Shown here one piece after another: positions 17,801-26,780 of a stretch of DNA of 64,000 nt. A program made the translations under genes and the position numbers. The stretch spans positions 155,777 through 219,776 of the forward strand of contig NZ_JACSET010000001.1 in NCBI RefSeq assembly GCF_014334325.1, written 5' to 3'. The DNA is from Treponema sp. Marseille-Q4130. Lineage in GTDB: Bacteria > Spirochaetota > Spirochaetia > Treponematales > Treponemataceae. How positions within the stretch are numbered: the first letter of the stretch is position 1; every line of letters begins with the position of its first letter. The notes beneath the pieces are model-generated. The model was not told where the DNA came from. It saw only the letters and a program-made list of their open reading frames with translations, and searched no databases.

Positions 17801-20535
17801 CGATCCCCGAAGCGGGATTGAAATATCGGCTTCCCGTTTCGGATGAAGGCGATTTTACGCTGACGCTGAAAAACGGAGAAGGTCTCGAATTTAATAAAAC
17901 GCCGTATTCCGTTATCGGTGAAAAGAATTTGCAGCGAAGCCTGTCGCGTACCGCGGAACTCGAAGTAAAGATGGAAAAAAGCGATTTCCGTCCGGGAGAC
18001 ACGGCGCAGCTTTTTATCAAAGCGCCGTATGCGGGAAGCGGTCTCATCGCCGTCGAACGCGATAAAGTGTATACGTACAAATGGTTCCGTTCCGACGGCG
18101 CGTCCTCTCTGCAGGCGATTGCGATTCCGCAGGGACTTGAAGGAAACGGCTATATCACGATCATGTACGCGCGCTCCTACGACTCCGAAGAAATCTACAT
18201 GAGTCCCTTCTGCTATGCGGCCGTTCCGTTTTCGGTCAGCCTCGAGCGGCGTACAAACGAAATCACGCTCGATGTAGCGCGTGAAGCCAAGCCCGGAACC
18301 GATTACACGATTTCGTATTCGAGTAAGAGGCCGGGGAAAATCGTCGTCATGGCGATCGACGAAGGCATTTTGCAAGTTGCGCGCTATAAAACGCCCGATC
18401 CGCTTGCATACTTTTTTAAAAAGCGCGCGCTCGAAGTTTCGACGTCTCAAGTGCTCGATTTGGTTTTGCCCGAATACAATATCCTCCGTACGCTCGCTGC
18501 AGCAGGCGGCGGTGAAGACTACGATCTGCTCGCGCACAATTTGAATCCGTTTAAGCGAAAACAAAACGAGCCGGCCGCTTATTGGTCGGGCATCGTCGAC
18601 ACGGGGCCCCAAAAGAGAAACCTTACCTACCGCATTCCCGATTACTTCAACGGAAGCCTCCGCGTTATGGCCGTCGCCGTGTCGTCCGAGGCGATAGGCG
18701 TCGCACAGGCGTCGTCGGAGATAAAAGACACTTACGTCATCGTGCCGAATGCTCCGACTTTCGCGTCCCCCGGAGATACTTTCGACATATCGGTGACGGT
18801 AACGAACAACGATAAGGGTTCGGGCAGCGATGCATCCGTCGTGCTCAGCGCCGTTCCGACCGCTCACTTTTCGATCACATCCGCGCAGTCGGTAACGCTC
18901 AAGATCCCCGAAGGGCGGGATGCGACGGCGACGTTCGGCATAAAAACGAATGACGTACTCGGAGCTGCGGATATCGCATTTACTGCAAAGGGCGCTTCGC
19001 ATTCGTCGCGCATCACTTCCTCGATGAGCGTCCGCCCGTCCATGCCGTATCAAGTGCGGCTTACGAGCGGGCGCGTTACAAAAGACAAAGCGAGCGTCGA
19101 CGTCGATAAAAAAATGTACAACGAATACGCGACGAGGGAAATCGCGCTTTCGTATCTGCCGAGCGGGCTGGCAAAGGGTTTGCAGTTTTATCTCGAAAAA
19201 TATCCCTACGGCTGTTCGGAGCAGCAAGTGAGTATGGGCTATCCCTACCTCTTCCCCAACTTGCTCAAAGAGTCGGGCAAAACGAAGGCCGATGCGCAGG
19301 AAGCGATCGACAATGTCGTCGCAGCTCTTCAGTCGAGACAAAAGTCGGACGGTTCGATCGGATTTTGGACGCACCGTTCGGAAAGCTGGGCTGCGCTCGA
19401 CGCATACTGTGCAATGTTTTTAACAGACGCGCGCGAAAACGGTTATTACGTCCCCGACGTATTTTTTAACAATCTGCTCGGCGTTTTGAAAAAGAGGGCT
19501 GCCGACACGGACGGCGGCGTATACGGCCGCGCGTTCTGCGTTTACGTGCTCACGCGGAACGAAACGGTGACGACGGATTATATCAATTCTCTGCGCAAAG
19601 ATATGGATCGCGACGATAAAGCTTCCGTTGCGGGCGTTTTCCTCGCCGCATCGTATAAAATGCTCGGCATGGCGTCGGAAGGCGAAAAGCTCGTCTCGCG
19701 CGTAAAACGCGGGGTCAAAACGGCCGATACCATCGGCTTTTTCGAAGATGACTTGTATTTCAAATCGGCGTACCTCTACCTCATTTCGGAATATTATCCC
19801 GAAAAACTTTCCGCCCTTTCCGCACATCTGCTCGAATCGATCGAAGACGAAATCGTTCACCGCCGTTACGCATCCCTTTCGGCCGCGATGACGCTCATCG
19901 CGATAAAAAGCTATCTCGCGGCAATGCCCGCATCTGAAACGGGAAAATTTACCGTTGTCGAAGAATCGGGCAAAACGACGAAGACGCTTACGCCGCAGGG
20001 CGAAAAAGTCTTTACCGCCGAGTTCGCATCCGATGCGCAAAAACTTCGCTTGACGAACGAGGAAAAGACGAATCTCTTTTATCAAGTAACGCAGGGCGGA
20101 TTTTTACACGATATCCCCTCAGGCGAAACGAAAGACGGCATCGAAGTGTACCGCGAATTTGTCGATGCGAACGGCAAAAAAATCGATGCGGTAAAACTCG
20201 GCGATGAAGTGACGGTAAAAGTGAACGTCCGTTCGACGAAAAACAGATCGATACGCAACGTCGCCGTCGTCGATATGCTGCCCTGCGGTTTGGAAGCGGA
20301 TATCGCGTCCGTACGCGAAAGCGATACCGGCTGGAAACCCGATTACGTGGACATACGCGAAGACCGCATCGTGCTCTTCGGAACTGTGACGCAGGAACTT
20401 AAAACGTTCACGTACAAAGTGCGAGCCGTCAACTCAGGGAAGTACACGGTGCCGCCGCTCTTTGCCGAAGCGATGTACGACGGCACGCAGCGCGCGCTCC
20501 GTCCGCAAAAAAGCATAACGATCTCCGATAAATGA
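14848..20535 (+). CDS. Bacterial alpha-2-macroglobulin, membrane-anchored, thioester type
   Basis: 1895 aa, a large periplasmic protease trap. The N-terminus has about 40 cytoplasmic residues and one membrane helix (ALISLASLVGLIVLAVAALFAWVF), so it is anchored by a helix instead of the lipid used by E. coli YfhM, and it is some 240 aa longer. Repeated beta-sandwich (MG) domains follow. The thioester motif is GCSEQQ, Cys at about residue 1456, a variant of the usual CLEQ, followed by the helical thioester domain. The gene overlaps pbpC by four bases. This pairing is the classic arrangement in which the trap protects the cell wall while PBP1C repairs it. Confidence 0.9.
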   Translation: MGKIAWSKIFGKYEAPEWMKAIGRFFFRNKAGFKKARKIALISLASLVGLIVLAVAALFAWVFIESKMPVKMEIGYSVEEPDLLENAKDPLVISFNGSAAKIDDADKIIAGGIAMKPDMAGEWRWIGSDELVFTPSEPWPLGTQYQISFSKKDFADHVKIRSYTAKFSTDDFYAEIEDEEFCIDAADPAKKYISFSLRANFPINSDGIEKLVSLSPDMKNPKSGTFEKRSYTVTAGLSDDKRTAFFASEPLGVPAKDVTMNIAIAAGIKSASGGSPLKKMTASVTVPGSSSYAKIESIDFTLVKNDAQEYEQVIAIETTAKISADNLQSALSVYELPQDKPAEPGRRGEKDYEWYSEEEVTDTVIKNSKALSFTALPSELEYDTMHSFVIDAKPGTYLYVTVKDGAKFYGDYYLTDPHGEVVKVRSYPKETTILSDGTIISMRGSKKIPVLTRGVDKVYYTVWRMQSDEINHIASMSNGDMKNFSFNYDYIFNQNNVSAVYRSDATVAATSAKKPSYTNFDFSSYLNSIPSQHLKYGLFLFRVSSEKNGHGDERLILVTDQGIIVKKNADKTCDVFVQSIATGRPLAGSEIRVVALNGDTLASGITASDGHVTLPALSMNDKEHRPVAYTAINGGDFAFMPYADYGRSLDYSDFNTGGEYGALDPDAIHTYIFSDRGIYRPGDTAKLGLIVKAGDWAKSLAGTPLAYVVTDPNGTEIVDKEFALNDAGFEEIKFATQSYSPTGEYNVSAYFRKQRSDGKIERVFLGNETVKVEEFLPDTLSISTAFDPLPALGWIRPAKLTGVVKLRNLFGTVAAGNKVSAEISLAPGYMRFPQYRGYVFSDPYTGKDSYTETLDEKTTDDEGRAEFALDVEKFAKASYRMTFTADGYEKGSGRAVSSQSSVYVSPLEYLIGVKADGDLSYIKKDSARELTLIAVGPDLKQRAVSGVELAVTENRYVSVLVKQPNGAYRYQSVKKEYPVFTKTVTIPEAGLKYRLPVSDEGDFTLTLKNGEGLEFNKTPYSVIGEKNLQRSLSRTAELEVKMEKSDFRPGDTAQLFIKAPYAGSGLIAVERDKVYTYKWFRSDGASSLQAIAIPQGLEGNGYITIMYARSYDSEEIYMSPFCYAAVPFSVSLERRTNEITLDVAREAKPGTDYTISYSSKRPGKIVVMAIDEGILQVARYKTPDPLAYFFKKRALEVSTSQVLDLVLPEYNILRTLAAAGGGEDYDLLAHNLNPFKRKQNEPAAYWSGIVDTGPQKRNLTYRIPDYFNGSLRVMAVAVSSEAIGVAQASSEIKDTYVIVPNAPTFASPGDTFDISVTVTNNDKGSGSDASVVLSAVPTAHFSITSAQSVTLKIPEGRDATATFGIKTNDVLGAADIAFTAKGASHSSRITSSMSVRPSMPYQVRLTSGRVTKDKASVDVDKKMYNEYATREIALSYLPSGLAKGLQFYLEKYPYGCSEQQVSMGYPYLFPNLLKESGKTKADAQEAIDNVVAALQSRQKSDGSIGFWTHRSESWAALDAYCAMFLTDARENGYYVPDVFFNNLLGVLKKRAADTDGGVYGRAFCVYVLTRNETVTTDYINSLRKDMDRDDKASVAGVFLAASYKMLGMASEGEKLVSRVKRGVKTADTIGFFEDDLYFKSAYLYLISEYYPEKLSALSAHLLESIEDEIVHRRYASLSAAMTLIAIKSYLAAMPASETGKFTVVEESGKTTKTLTPQGEKVFTAEFASDAQKLRLTNEEKTNLFYQVTQGGFLHDIPSGETKDGIEVYREFVDANGKKIDAVKLGDEVTVKVNVRSTKNRSIRNVAVVDMLPCGLEADIASVRESDTGWKPDYVDIREDRIVLFGTVTQELKTFTYKVRAVNSGKYTVPPLFAEAMYDGTQRALRPQKSITISDK

Positions 20536-22892
20536 AAAAGCGTCATGCGGCAGCTCTCGGCGTTGCGGGAGCGCTGCTGCTTTTTTGCGTTGTCGATGTC
20601 GTCCGCAGCAAAGCGAACGGCATCCTCGACGGCATCTCTTTTTCAGGCGCCTATGCCGATCGAAACGGAAAACTCCTTCGCGTATACCTGACGCCGGACG
20701 AACGCTTTCGCATTTATAAACCCGTTACGGAATTTCCGAAAGAATTTCTCGAAGCGCTTTTGCTTCGGGAAGACCGGCGCTTTTACCTGCATCACGGCAT
20801 CAATCCCGCATCCCTCATACGCGCGGGCTGGGAAACCTACGTAAAGCGATCGCGCGTTATAGGCGCGTCGACGATTACGATGCAGACAGCAAAATTGAAA
20901 TACCGTCTGTACACGCGAAGCATTCCCGGAAAACTCGCGCAGATTTTTTTAGCGCTCCGCCTCGAAGTTTTGTATTCGAAACAGGACATACTCGACGCGT
21001 ACGTCAACCTCGCACCCTGCGGAAAGAATATCGAAGGCTTCGAAGCGGCTTCTTATTATTTTTTCGGAAAAAGCATCGAAAAAACGGATCTGCCGCAGCG
21101 CCTCATGCTCTGCGTACTTCCGCAAAATCCCGCAAAGCGATGTCCCTCCGCATCTCGTGTCCCGGACGAACTCATCGACGCGAGACTCTCGCTTTTCGAC
21201 GAATGGATAAAGGAACGTCCGGCGGCAAGCGGCGAGCGCTCTTTCGTCGCATCTCATCCTCAGCTCGTCTGCGCTTTTCCCGACGAAGCGCCGCACTATA
21301 CCCGCATGCTCGAATTGCAAAGACCGCATCGCGCACATCCGCAAAAAATTATTAAGACGACAATCGATTCGAATTTGCAGGAACTCGTTGAATCGCGCAT
21401 CCGTTTTTTTATCAACAGGAAGCGGCATTTGGGCATTACGAACGCTGCAGTCCTTCTCGCAGATTCCGAAACGATGGAAGTGCTTGCGGCAGTCGGTTCG
21501 GCGCGTTTTTACGACGATGCCATTCAGGGGCAGGTAGACGGAAACATTGCAAAGCGTTCGCCCGGCTCCGCGCTGAAACCTTTTATATACGCGCTCGCCC
21601 TCGATCAGGGGATCATCCATTACGGTACGATGCTCAAAGACACGCCGTCGAGCTTCAGCGAATATACGCCCGACAACTACGGCAACACATTTAAAGGCCC
21701 GATAAAAGCGTGGCAGGCGCTTACGGAAAGCCGCAATATCCCCGCAATAACGCTCGCACGGAAATTGAAAAATCCCGACCTCTACGATTTTTTAGCGGAC
21801 GCGGGCATCTCCGCTCTCAAAGCGAAGGACAGCTACGGACTTTCGATCGTGCTCGGAAGCGCGGACGTAACGCCCTTCGAACTTACGACGCTGTACGCTT
21901 CTCTCGTAAACGGAGGCACGGAGCGGCCGCTTAAAACGGTTATGAGCGAAAGCCGTGCGGCAATCGACGACGCATTAACAATTAATAATTTTAAAGAGCA
22001 TCGACTGTTTTCGCCCGAAGCTGCATTTATCGTGTGCAAAATGCTCGAGCAGAATCCTCCGCCCGTCGAAGCAAGATCTGCCGAAGCGAAAGCCGTTCCT
22101 GTCGCCTACAAAACGGGAACGTCCGTCGGCTTCCGCGATTCGTGGACGGCGGGCTTTTTCGGCAAGTACGTGATGTGCGTGTGGATAGGAAATTTCGACG
22201 GCGTCGGAAACAATGCCTTTCTCGGACGCAGTGCCGCAGCTCCTCTTTTTTTTGCCATCGCCGACAGTATGATCGCGTCGGGCAGAGTCGGCGTATCCTT
22301 GAAGTTTCCGCATGAGGGAGTGACGAAGATACGCGTGTGTTCCGTGTCGGGTGCCGTTCCGACCGACGACTGCCCGAATACCGAAGAAGCGTGGTTTATC
22401 CCCGGAGTGTCGCCGATAGCGAAGTGCCGCATTCATCGAAAGATAACGATCGACACGAGAAGCGGCTACCGCACCGATGAAACCGGAAAGCCGTATTGCA
22501 AAGAAGTCGTGCGCGAATTTTGGCCGAGCGATTTACAGGCGCTTTTTGCCGAAGCGGGACTGCCGCGGCTTCTTCCTCCCGATTATCCGCCCGAGCAAAG
22601 CAAAAGCGGTTTATACAAAAGCGGCTATCCGCCGGAAATACGCTCGCCTCTCAAACATACCGAATACGTGTTCCGCTCGTCCGATCCCGCGCGCAGTACC
22701 ATCGTTTTGAGCGCGTCCGCCGATGCCGATACGAAAGAATTGTTTTGGTTTTCGGGCGCGTCGTTTATCTGTAAAAGCGCGCCGGGCGAAAAATACGAAT
22801 GGAGACCGTCTCCCGGCATTTACGAACTCACCGTCGCCGACGGCAAAGGCAGAAGCGATTCTTGTACGGTAAAGATTCGAAGCGCGGACTAG
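20532..22892 (+). CDS. pbpC: Penicillin-binding protein 1C
   Basis: 786 aa, bifunctional peptidoglycan synthase of the periplasm. Order: signal anchor near residues 5-25, glycosyltransferase 51 domain with REDRRFYLHHG and GASTITMQTAK, transpeptidase domain with the active Ser in SPGSALKP (about residue 346), SRN and KTGTS, and a C-terminal PBP1C (BiPBP_C) domain with the segment SASADADTKELFWFSGASF. All catalytic motifs are complete. Start by four-base overlap (ATGA) with the alpha-2-macroglobulin gene. The pair very likely works together in wall repair and defence. Confidence 0.93.
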   Translation: MKKRHAAALGVAGALLLFCVVDVVRSKANGILDGISFSGAYADRNGKLLRVYLTPDERFRIYKPVTEFPKEFLEALLLREDRRFYLHHGINPASLIRAGWETYVKRSRVIGASTITMQTAKLKYRLYTRSIPGKLAQIFLALRLEVLYSKQDILDAYVNLAPCGKNIEGFEAASYYFFGKSIEKTDLPQRLMLCVLPQNPAKRCPSASRVPDELIDARLSLFDEWIKERPAASGERSFVASHPQLVCAFPDEAPHYTRMLELQRPHRAHPQKIIKTTIDSNLQELVESRIRFFINRKRHLGITNAAVLLADSETMEVLAAVGSARFYDDAIQGQVDGNIAKRSPGSALKPFIYALALDQGIIHYGTMLKDTPSSFSEYTPDNYGNTFKGPIKAWQALTESRNIPAITLARKLKNPDLYDFLADAGISALKAKDSYGLSIVLGSADVTPFELTTLYASLVNGGTERPLKTVMSESRAAIDDALTINNFKEHRLFSPEAAFIVCKMLEQNPPPVEARSAEAKAVPVAYKTGTSVGFRDSWTAGFFGKYVMCVWIGNFDGVGNNAFLGRSAAAPLFFAIADSMIASGRVGVSLKFPHEGVTKIRVCSVSGAVPTDDCPNTEEAWFIPGVSPIAKCRIHRKITIDTRSGYRTDETGKPYCKEVVREFWPSDLQALFAEAGLPRLLPPDYPPEQSKSGLYKSGYPPEIRSPLKHTEYVFRSSDPARSTIVLSASADADTKELFWFSGASFICKSAPGEKYEWRPSPGIYELTVADGKGRSDSCTVKIRSAD

Positions 22893-23006
22893 AGCCGGCA
22901 CTTCGGACTCCGTTGAAGAGCCATGTGCGCATCGCATGTGATTTTCGCCCCGCTGTCTTTTTTATTAAAACAGGTGTATACTGTTCTGAGAAAACGGGAG
23001 AAGCCT

Positions 23007-23696
23007 ATGAAGTTTTTAGTCATATCCGATTTACACGGAAATATTTCGGCGCTCGAAAAACTCGAGGGAGAGTTTAAAGCGGTCGATGCGGTTTTGTTCG
23101 GCGGAGACTTCGCCGCCTTCAAGCACGCGGAAACGGGTCTGCCCGCGCTCGAAGCTTTGTGCAAAAAGCACGACGTCATCTTTTCCGTTATCGGAAACTG
23201 CGACGAACCGGATTTTTTACACGAAATCGAAAAAAAAGATATCAGCGTCGAAGGCGCGCTCGTCTACCACGACGGCATTTGCATCGCGGGAAGCGGCGGC
23301 GGCAGCAAGTTTACCGGTACGACGCCGAACGAACGAACGGAAGACGAACTCCTGTCGGATTTCGACGTCGTCGAACGCGCTTCGGCAAAGAGCGGCGGCA
23401 CGTGGAAAAATCTCATACTCATTTCCCACAATCCGCCGAAAGATACAAAGTGCGATGCGGTAAATCCGGCTTTGCACGCGGGCTCGCAAAAATTCCGCGA
23501 ATTTATAGAACGGATAAAACCGCTCGCCGTTATCACCGGACATATTCACGAAGGGGCGGCGATCGATAAAATCGGAGCGACGACGGTGATCAACCCCGGT
23601 GCACTCCTCGACGGAAATTATGCCGTTATGGAAATCGCCGAAAACGACGGCGAGTGGAGCGTCGCAGACGCGGAACTTCGAAAGACGGATCGATAG
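23007..23696 (+). CDS. Metallophosphoesterase (YfcE-like)
   Basis: 229 aa, calcineurin-like phosphoesterase with the metal-binding blocks in order: ISDLHGN, GGDF, GNCD, SHNPP and TGHIHEG. Short members of this kind cleave small phosphodiesters; the natural substrate is unknown. The start at 23007 is supported by GGGAGAAG just upstream and by the fold beginning at once with MKFLVISDLHGN. A -10-like TATACT lies near 22977. The upstream part of the open frame is untranslated. Confidence 0.85.
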   Translation: MKFLVISDLHGNISALEKLEGEFKAVDAVLFGGDFAAFKHAETGLPALEALCKKHDVIFSVIGNCDEPDFLHEIEKKDISVEGALVYHDGICIAGSGGGSKFTGTTPNERTEDELLSDFDVVERASAKSGGTWKNLILISHNPPKDTKCDAVNPALHAGSQKFREFIERIKPLAVITGHIHEGAAIDKIGATTVINPGALLDGNYAVMEIAENDGEWSVADAELRKTDR

Positions 23697-23823
23697 CGGC
23701 GATCCTGTGGGAACGAAAAATTAACAATTATTAATTCGATTTCAGGTTTAATCAACATACTCCGGTGCGGTATGTGAGACAAGATCCCGCACGAAAAAAC
23801 TCGAATTTTTCCGATCATCTGTG

Positions 23824-24786
23824 TTACTCGCTCGATGCGATTCGAAAGCCCATGTAAGTATAGGATTCGTTCGGATCGAATGCGTAGCGATCGCCCGCGT
23901 TGATAAAGGGCGTGTATTCCGAAACGCTTCCGCCGCGGCTTACGCGTTTTGAACCGTATGCGGGGCCTGTATACCGCACTTCCTTTTTTTGCTCCGTGTA
24001 ATCGGCAAACCAATCCCAGCAAAACTCGAGCACGTTGCCGCTCATATCGTATATGCCGCTTCCGTTTGCATTTCCCGATCCGGGAGCAGGCGGCGCTTCC
24101 GGTGTAAATACCGTGCCTGCCGTTCCGACGATCCGAGGAGCATCCGCATTGCTGCAGTCCCATGCGACAAACGACGCGTCATCTCTTCCTTCATCCCCCG
24201 TTTCGCCGCTTGCCTTATCGCCTCGCTGCATGCCGCTTTTCGTTATGCGGGCGGCGTACTCCCATTCGGCTTCCGTCGGCAGCCTATAGCCGTCGGCGTT
24301 CCAGTTGCATTCGGACAGGTCGCACGAAGCGGTATCGGTCGAATCGCGCAGCACTTTTCCTTTATACGAATAGCACGGCGTTTTATTTTCGATTTCGCTG
24401 AGCGCATTGCACCACACGATCGCATCGTACCAATTTATCGCCGTAACCGGAAAATATTTATCTTCGTCCGTCGGCTCGCCGCCGCGTCTGCCTTCCGAGC
24501 CGCCCTGTCCGGGGTTTGCAAAAACATAGCCGCGCCCTTCCGCGTCTATACGCACGGCGTACCAAAGCGCGTATGTCGTTTCGAATTTATTGATTTTAAA
24601 CGGCAAAACGGTACGTTCGGCCGTATAGGTTTGACTGTTTTCGCCGATGATGAAAGTATGGACGGCGTTTCCGTCGGTCGGCCGCGTCATATCGAGGCCG
24701 CCGAATGTATCGCTTCCGCCCTTCGCGCAGAGCGGAAATGCCGTACAAAAAATTACTGAAATCAGTACGATAGCATATTTTTTCAT
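23824..24786 (-). CDS. SUMF1/formylglycine-generating-enzyme-like exported protein
   Basis: 320 aa. A signal peptide (YAIVLISVIFCTAFPLCAKG) precedes a single FGE-sulfatase domain (about residues 55-318): PVTAINWYDAIVWCNALS, YRLPTEAEWEYAAR, YDMSGNVLEFCWDW, SRGGSVSEY and MGFRIASS are hallmark segments. True formylglycine-generating enzymes need a specific Cys pair, and I cannot confirm it. The treponemal relatives are numerous and rarely paired with sulfatases, so a structural or C-type-lectin-like role is as likely. A TTTGGAGA ribosome site precedes the ATG. It converges with the phosphoesterase gene. Confidence 0.85.
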   Translation of the reverse strand: MKKYAIVLISVIFCTAFPLCAKGGSDTFGGLDMTRPTDGNAVHTFIIGENSQTYTAERTVLPFKINKFETTYALWYAVRIDAEGRGYVFANPGQGGSEGRRGGEPTDEDKYFPVTAINWYDAIVWCNALSEIENKTPCYSYKGKVLRDSTDTASCDLSECNWNADGYRLPTEAEWEYAARITKSGMQRGDKASGETGDEGRDDASFVAWDCSNADAPRIVGTAGTVFTPEAPPAPGSGNANGSGIYDMSGNVLEFCWDWFADYTEQKKEVRYTGPAYGSKRVSRGGSVSEYTPFINAGDRYAFDPNESYTYMGFRIASSE

Positions 24787-24965
24787 AAGTTCTCCAAAAG
24801 AAAACGCTCAAGCGATTTTTGCATCCGACCTCAGCGACGACGATATTTCGGACGGTGTTTTTTTATCATATCTTCTCGTTATTAAAATATAAAAAATTAC
24901 AAAAGGTTTCAACGTAATTCGATTTGCCGAATGAACCTGCAGGCCGAGCGCGGATGCGGTACCGA

Positions 24966-25916
24966 TTATTTTTTTATCGACGTGCGATCGCGGAGCATGA
25001 GCGCGGTGATGATCGTTGTAAGGATGCAGCCGCCTGAAATGACGAACATGCCGACCCACCCGTTGCTTGAAAACGGCAGCGGTACGTTCATGCCGAAAAA
25101 GCTCGTGATAAACGTCGGCACCATGAGCACGAGATTGATGACGGTGAGGCGTTTCATGCTGACGTTCAAATTGTTCGAAATGACCGACGTAAAAGTGTCC
25201 ATGAGTCCCGCGAGGATATTGTTGTAGGTTTCGGCCATACCGATCGCCTGCTTGTTATCGATGTCGACATCGTCGAGCCAATCGTAATCGTCTTCGTCGA
25301 GATTTAATAATTTCGTTCTGCGAAGTTTTTGAAGCAAAAGCTGATTGCTTGTAAGAGACGTCGTAAAATATTCGAGCGACTTTTGCAAATTGAGAAGCTT
25401 GACGATTTCTTTGTTTTCGATCGGTCCCTGCAGTTCGCGTTGCATGGCGGTCGTCTGACGATTTATTTCTTTTAGATAGCGCAAAAACGTCGTGTCGGCG
25501 CGGCTCATCAGTTTGATGATAAAAGCCGGAAAATCGTCGAGCGAGATTCCCTTTATGGCACCCGAAGCGATATCGCCGAGTATGTCGCAGCTTGAAGAGC
25601 AGATCGTAATAATCGTATTTCCTTCGATCACGATACCGAGGGGAATCGTATAAAACGACACTTCCGCAGCCGCATCGTACACCGGCATTCGTATGATGAC
25701 GAGCACGTACGAGTCTCCCTCTTCGATGCGCGAAAGTTCGTCGGGGTCGAGGATATCGACGATGTGGTCGTAATCTATGCCGCAGCTCGTTTCGAGAAGT
25801 GAAGCGTCGATGCTCGAAACGTTGCGGGCGTCGACCCACGTGCGGTTTTCGGTATTCAAGCGTTTTCCGGGGACGCGGACGAATTGTCCGTTTTTTTGCT
25901 GCCAATAAGAAATCAT
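24966..25916 (-). CDS. CorA-family magnesium transporter
   Basis: 316 aa inner-membrane channel for Mg2+ (or Co2+/Ni2+). The soluble N-terminal part is followed by two membrane helices at the C-terminus, the first ending in the selectivity motif GMN (FFGMNVPLPF). The acidic and charged segment expected between the helices and the basic tail (LRDRTSIKK) are present. The start at 25916 is preferred to an upstream frame extension that runs through the promoter. The mRNA is predicted to be leaderless. Confidence 0.92.
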   Translation of the reverse strand: MISYWQQKNGQFVRVPGKRLNTENRTWVDARNVSSIDASLLETSCGIDYDHIVDILDPDELSRIEEGDSYVLVIIRMPVYDAAAEVSFYTIPLGIVIEGNTIITICSSSCDILGDIASGAIKGISLDDFPAFIIKLMSRADTTFLRYLKEINRQTTAMQRELQGPIENKEIVKLLNLQKSLEYFTTSLTSNQLLLQKLRRTKLLNLDEDDYDWLDDVDIDNKQAIGMAETYNNILAGLMDTFTSVISNNLNVSMKRLTVINLVLMVPTFITSFFGMNVPLPFSSNGWVGMFVISGGCILTTIITALMLRDRTSIKK

Positions 25917-25926
25917 CGCGGGTGAA

Positions 25927-25955
25927 ATCTTAGCAGAAAAAAGCGCAAAGCGCAA
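25927..25955 (-). promoter_or_regulatory. corA-type gene promoter, leaderless type
   Basis: Minus strand: TTGCGC (25950-25955), 17-base spacer, TAAGAT (25927-25932), ten bases to the ATG at 25916. No ribosome site is seen. Confidence 0.55.
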
Positions 25956-25982
25956 TGAACGAAAATGGGACAATATAAAATG

Positions 25983-26012
25983 TTGTCTTTTCGGACGATA
26001 CTGTGGTATAGT
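25983..26012 (+). promoter_or_regulatory. Promoter of the SAP-domain gene
   Basis: TTGTCT (25983-25988), 18-base spacer, TATAGT (26007-26012) preceded by TGG as an extended -10. The leader is about 85 nt of AT-rich sequence rich in ATTATTAT words. Confidence 0.5.
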
Positions 26013-26105
26013 AATATGAGGGTATAAAATTATTATAAATAATATTATTATCACCATTAATGCATACGGTTACATAATAATTACGGTACATAAGTAAAAG
26101 ATTCT

Positions 26106-26678
26106 ATGACAATAAACGAATTTGAGAATACATATTGGTACATGGGTGAACTCAAAGCATTAGCAAAATTTCTTGAAATTCCTTTTGATTCAAAAATACG
26201 AAAAGATCAACTTGAGGCGTTGATTATTCAATTTTTGGAAACCGGAACGGTAAATCAAAAGAATCGTTTTCCGATTAAAAATCGGAATAGAGATATATTG
26301 AATAATCATACGTATGTTGAAAATTTCAGCAACAAAAAAGAGACGTGGGAATTCATACAGAGTGAAATGGATAAACGAGTTCCGGGATTAAAACCGAAAT
26401 CGGGTGCAAAATATTGGCTTAATCGCTGGATTGAAAATAAACTTTCTCATGGTGAAAAAATAACTTATGATGATGTTATTTGTGAATATATTCGGTTAAA
26501 CCAAACTGAAGGAAGGCTTCCGCAAATTCCATCCTGTAAATTTAATAATTTTATAAGCGATTATCTGGCGAATGAAAAAAATGCAACAAGAGAAGACGCT
26601 TTGGAAGCATGGACTAAGTTAAAAGATATGAAGGTCAAAAAAGATTATATAACGTGGAAAGAGAATAAAAATACATAA
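26106..26678 (+). CDS. SAP-domain protein (DUF6434-like), probably acquired
   Basis: 190 aa, very rich in Lys, Asn and Ile, with an AT-rich codon use unlike the flanking core genes. Residues about 10-45 (YMGELKALAKFLEIPFDSKIRKDQLEALI) form a SAP-like helix-extension-helix often used to bind DNA or RNA. The C-terminal part (PKSGAKYWLNRWIENKL, YDDVICEYIRLNQ) matches small proteins annotated DUF6434 as far as I recall. The function is unknown. No strong ribosome site. An attC-like palindrome begins eight bases after the stop, which fits a gene cassette. Confidence 0.7.
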   Translation: MTINEFENTYWYMGELKALAKFLEIPFDSKIRKDQLEALIIQFLETGTVNQKNRFPIKNRNRDILNNHTYVENFSNKKETWEFIQSEMDKRVPGLKPKSGAKYWLNRWIENKLSHGEKITYDDVICEYIRLNQTEGRLPQIPSCKFNNFISDYLANEKNATREDALEAWTKLKDMKVKKDYITWKENKNT

Positions 26679-26686
26679 AAAATTTC

Positions 26687-26754
26687 GCCTAACACCCGCT
26701 TCAACGCTGACAAACGGGACTGAGCCCTGTTGCAGATTAAGCGAATGTGACGGC
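26687..26754. repeat. attC-like imperfect palindrome
   Basis: The element starts GCCTAAC, which fits the integron core RYYYAAC. Complementary segments follow (CGCTT with AAGCG, ACA with TGT, GCC with GGC) around a central hairpin near 26713-26731. Length (68 bases) and place directly after a cassette-like gene fit an attC site. The far core should be GTTRRRY but reads GTGACGG, so the site would be degenerate. No integrase gene is in the window. Confidence 0.4.
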
Positions 26755-26780
26755 TTACCGAACCGCATGGGAACTAAAAA

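Noticed and set aside
17605-19374. 589-aa open frame on the minus strand inside the alpha-2-macroglobulin gene
   Set aside because: Antisense shadow produced by the codon bias of this genome; no ribosome site or domain.
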